A DNA stretch of 64,000 nucleotides from Stenotrophomonas panacihumi (GTDB lineage: Bacteria > Pseudomonadota > Gammaproteobacteria > Xanthomonadales > Xanthomonadaceae). The position numbers and the translations under genes were made by a program. The notes below the pieces were generated by a model that saw only the letters and a program-made list of their open reading frames with translations, was not told where the DNA came from and did no database searches. Below, in pieces: positions 62,420 through 64,000 of this stretch. Within the stretch, counting starts at the first letter, position 1; each line of letters opens with the position of its first letter. Location of the stretch: NCBI RefSeq assembly GCF_001431645.1, contig NZ_LLXU01000085.1, positions 1 through 64,000 of the forward strand. Direction: 5' to 3'.

Positions 62420-63999
62420 GGCAGCTCCAACGCGGTGCGCTGGTACAGCGCCAGGTACTCGTTGCCGGCCACGTCCCAGCCGCTGGGGCGCAGCATCGCC
62501 GCGCGACGCATCGCCGCCAGCAGGCCAGGCAGGCGGAAGGTGCGGAACACCCGCTGCAGGCAGCGGCGCAGCGCATCGGCGCTGGCGCCCTGGAACAGGA
62601 AGCCGGTCACGCCATCGTCCACGGTGTCGATCAACCCGCCGGTCGCATGCGCCACCGGCAGGCAGCCGAAGCGCTGCGCATACATCTGGCTCAGGCCGCA
62701 GGGTTCGAAGCGCGAGGGCATCAGCAGGAAGTCGGCACCGGCGAACATCGCCCGCGCCAGGTTCTCGTCAAAGCCGATGTACGCGCCGACATGGCCCGGA
62801 TAGCGGCGCGCCAGCGCGGCCACCTGCTGCTCGATCTGCGGCTCACCACCGCCGATCACCACGATCTGCCCACCGGCGGCGACGATCTGCGGCGCCACCT
62901 CGCAGGTGAGGTCCAGGCCCTTCTGGTGCACCAGCCGCGACACCACCGCGAACAGCGGCCCGCGGCTCGGCGGCAAGCCGAACGCGCGACGCACGTGCGC
63001 GGCGTTCTCCTCGCGGCCCTGCCACTGGGTGACGCTGAAGCGCGCCGGCAGGTGCTCGTCGGTGCGCGGGTCCCAGCTGGCGTCGATGCCGTTGACGATG
63101 CCGCTCAACGCGCCGAGCGAGGCGCGCTGGGCCAGCAGTTCGTCCAGTCCGCAGCCTTCGGCCGGCGCGACGATCTGGTTGGCGTAGCTGTGGCTCACCG
63201 TGTTGACCTGCCGCGCATTGACGATGCCCGCGCGCAGGAACGACAACTGCCCATGGAAGGCCAGCTCACCCGCATGCGCGGCCGGCACGCCCAGCGCCGG
63301 CGCCAGCGCTTCGGGGAACACGCCCTGGTAGGCGAGGTTGTGGATGGTCAGCAGGCAGGGCGTGGTGCCACCGCCCCAACGCACGTAGGCGGCGGCGAGC
63401 GCGCACGGCCAGTCGTTGAGGTGCAGCAGCTGCGGGCGCCAGTCCAGCCCGGCATGGCCGGCGGCGATCTGCGCGGCCGCATAGGAAAGCGTGGCGAAAC
63501 GCAGCGCGTTGTCCGGCCACTCGTGGCCCTGCGCATCGACATACGGCGTGCCCTCGCGCTCGAACAGCGCCGGGCACAGCAGCACGTAGATCGGCAGGCC
63601 ATCGGCCTGTTCGACGCGGCCGATGTCGCAGGCCGGCAAGCTGGCATGGGCGGTGACGCGGCCGACGATCTCGATGCCACCGGCGCGTTCGAGCACGTCG
63701 CGGTAGCCGGGGATCAGCACGCGCACGTCGTAGCGGCGGCGCAGCGCACGCGGCAGCGCGGCGGCGACGTCGCCCAGGCCGCCAGCCTTCACGAAGTCGG
63801 CCATCTCCGGCACCACGAACAGCGCACTGTCGCGCACCGGCGCGATGTCGTGCTGCCATTCGTGGTGGCGGGCGAAGCGTCCTCGTGCATCACGTGCGTG
63901 CGGCACGCGGGTGCGCACCAACGGCATCGGCAGCGGGGTCGACAAAGGGTCCTCGCGCAGCGGCGCGACGACGGGGTCCAGCGAGATCAAGGCGGTCAT
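62416..63999 (-). CDS. glgA: Glycogen synthase
   Basis: A 527-residue GT5 glycosyltransferase that elongates glycogen from ADP-glucose. The ADP-glucose loop KAGGLGDV is at 71-78, [11 protein letters not shown] follows, and the second domain has [10 protein letters not shown] and [20 protein letters not shown] with the conserved EPCGL. Most GlgA proteins begin about 60 residues closer to KxGGLGDV, so there is an N-terminal extension. The ATG at 63999 is the last possible start inside the window, so a longer protein cannot be excluded. It is the first visible gene of the operon. Confidence 0.93.
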   Translation of the reverse strand: MTALISLDPVVAPLREDPLSTPLPMPLVRTRVPHARDARGRFARHHEWQHDIAPVRDSALFVVPEMADFVKAGGLGDVAAALPRALRRRYDVRVLIPGYRDVLERAGGIEIVGRVTAHASLPACDIGRVEQADGLPIYVLLCPALFEREGTPYVDAQGHEWPDNALRFATLSYAAAQIAAGHAGLDWRPQLLHLNDWPCALAAAYVRWGGGTTPCLLTIHNLAYQGVFPEALAPALGVPAAHAGELAFHGQLSFLRAGIVNARQVNTVSHSYANQIVAPAEGCGLDELLAQRASLGALSGIVNGIDASWDPRTDEHLPARFSVTQWQGREENAAHVRRAFGLPPSRGPLFAVVSRLVHQKGLDLTCEVAPQIVAAGGQIVVIGGGEPQIEQQVAALARRYPGHVGAYIGFDENLARAMFAGADFLLMPSRFEPCGLSQMYAQRFGCLPVAHATGGLIDTVDDGVTGFLFQGASADALRRCLQRVFRTFRLPGLLAAMRRAAMLRPSGWDVAGNEYLALYQRTALELP

Positions 64000-64000
64000 C

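Noticed and set aside
1-64000. CRISPR arrays, prophage, insertion sequences or toxin-antitoxin pairs
   Set aside because: I found no regularly spaced repeats, transposase or integrase genes, or small paired genes of that kind.

Overview
The window is high-GC chromosomal DNA from a gammaproteobacterium, most likely a member of the Xanthomonadaceae/Lysobacteraceae (Xanthomonas, Lysobacter, Luteimonas and relatives). The main support is a Clp-type CRP regulator almost identical to the Xanthomonas protein, divergent from a GTG-started 264-residue SpeD, plus a GTAG-headed REP element and a large glycogen/trehalose operon. This assignment rests on remembered family sequences, not on a database search. 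Coding density is high, most operon junctions overlap by 1-11 bases, and no phage, insertion sequence or CRISPR array is visible.

Layout. 1-5.3 kb: a truncated RND efflux permease, an MFS transporter and a DUF3228 protein. 5.3-10.7 kb: a minus-strand operon of RsbR, RsbS, RsbT, an RsbT/RsbX-like kinase-phosphatase fusion, a soluble histidine kinase and a REC-PAS-kinase-REC hybrid kinase, i.e. a stressosome joined to a phosphorelay. 11-15 kb: tRNA-Gln, rplM-rpsI, coq7, sugE, speD and clp. 15-21.7 kb: trpE, a threonine-aldolase-like gene, a SIMPL protein, trpG, trpD, trpC and a HAD phosphatase in one run. 21.8-27.3 kb: a YegS-type lipid kinase, a GNAT enzyme, rpe, a DnaJ membrane protein, purC, a DUF962 protein and a Rossmann-fold epimerase.

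27.3-35.2 kb: a tandem universal stress protein, a six-gene Mrp Na+/H+ antiporter operon (A/B fused, C, D, E, F, G) and a convergent Ca2+/Na+ exchanger. 35-47 kb: amino-acid use: tyrosine catabolism (hppD-hmgA with a divergent MarR regulator), a peptide transporter, tryptophan 2,3-dioxygenase, and a 2-oxo acid dehydrogenase operon (E1 alpha, E1 beta, an SH3-like protein, E2). A GTTTCA-N2-TGAAAC palindrome sits in the hppD promoter spacer, and a near copy lies between kynA and the E1 alpha gene, which suggests shared control. 46.8-51.5 kb: assorted oxidoreductases, an OsmC protein and a GST. 51.5-64 kb: glgA-glgB-treZ-malQ-treY-(DUF2934)-glgX, a glycogen and trehalose operon read right to left.

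The features most worth a second look are the stressosome-kinase operon with no visible output gene, a complete terminator wedged between sugE and any upstream promoter next to an ACGG-loop hairpin like half of a guanidine-II riboswitch, a run of four hairpins at 22.94-23.10 kb, the proposed MarR regulon, and a nested inverted repeat at 41.5 kb.
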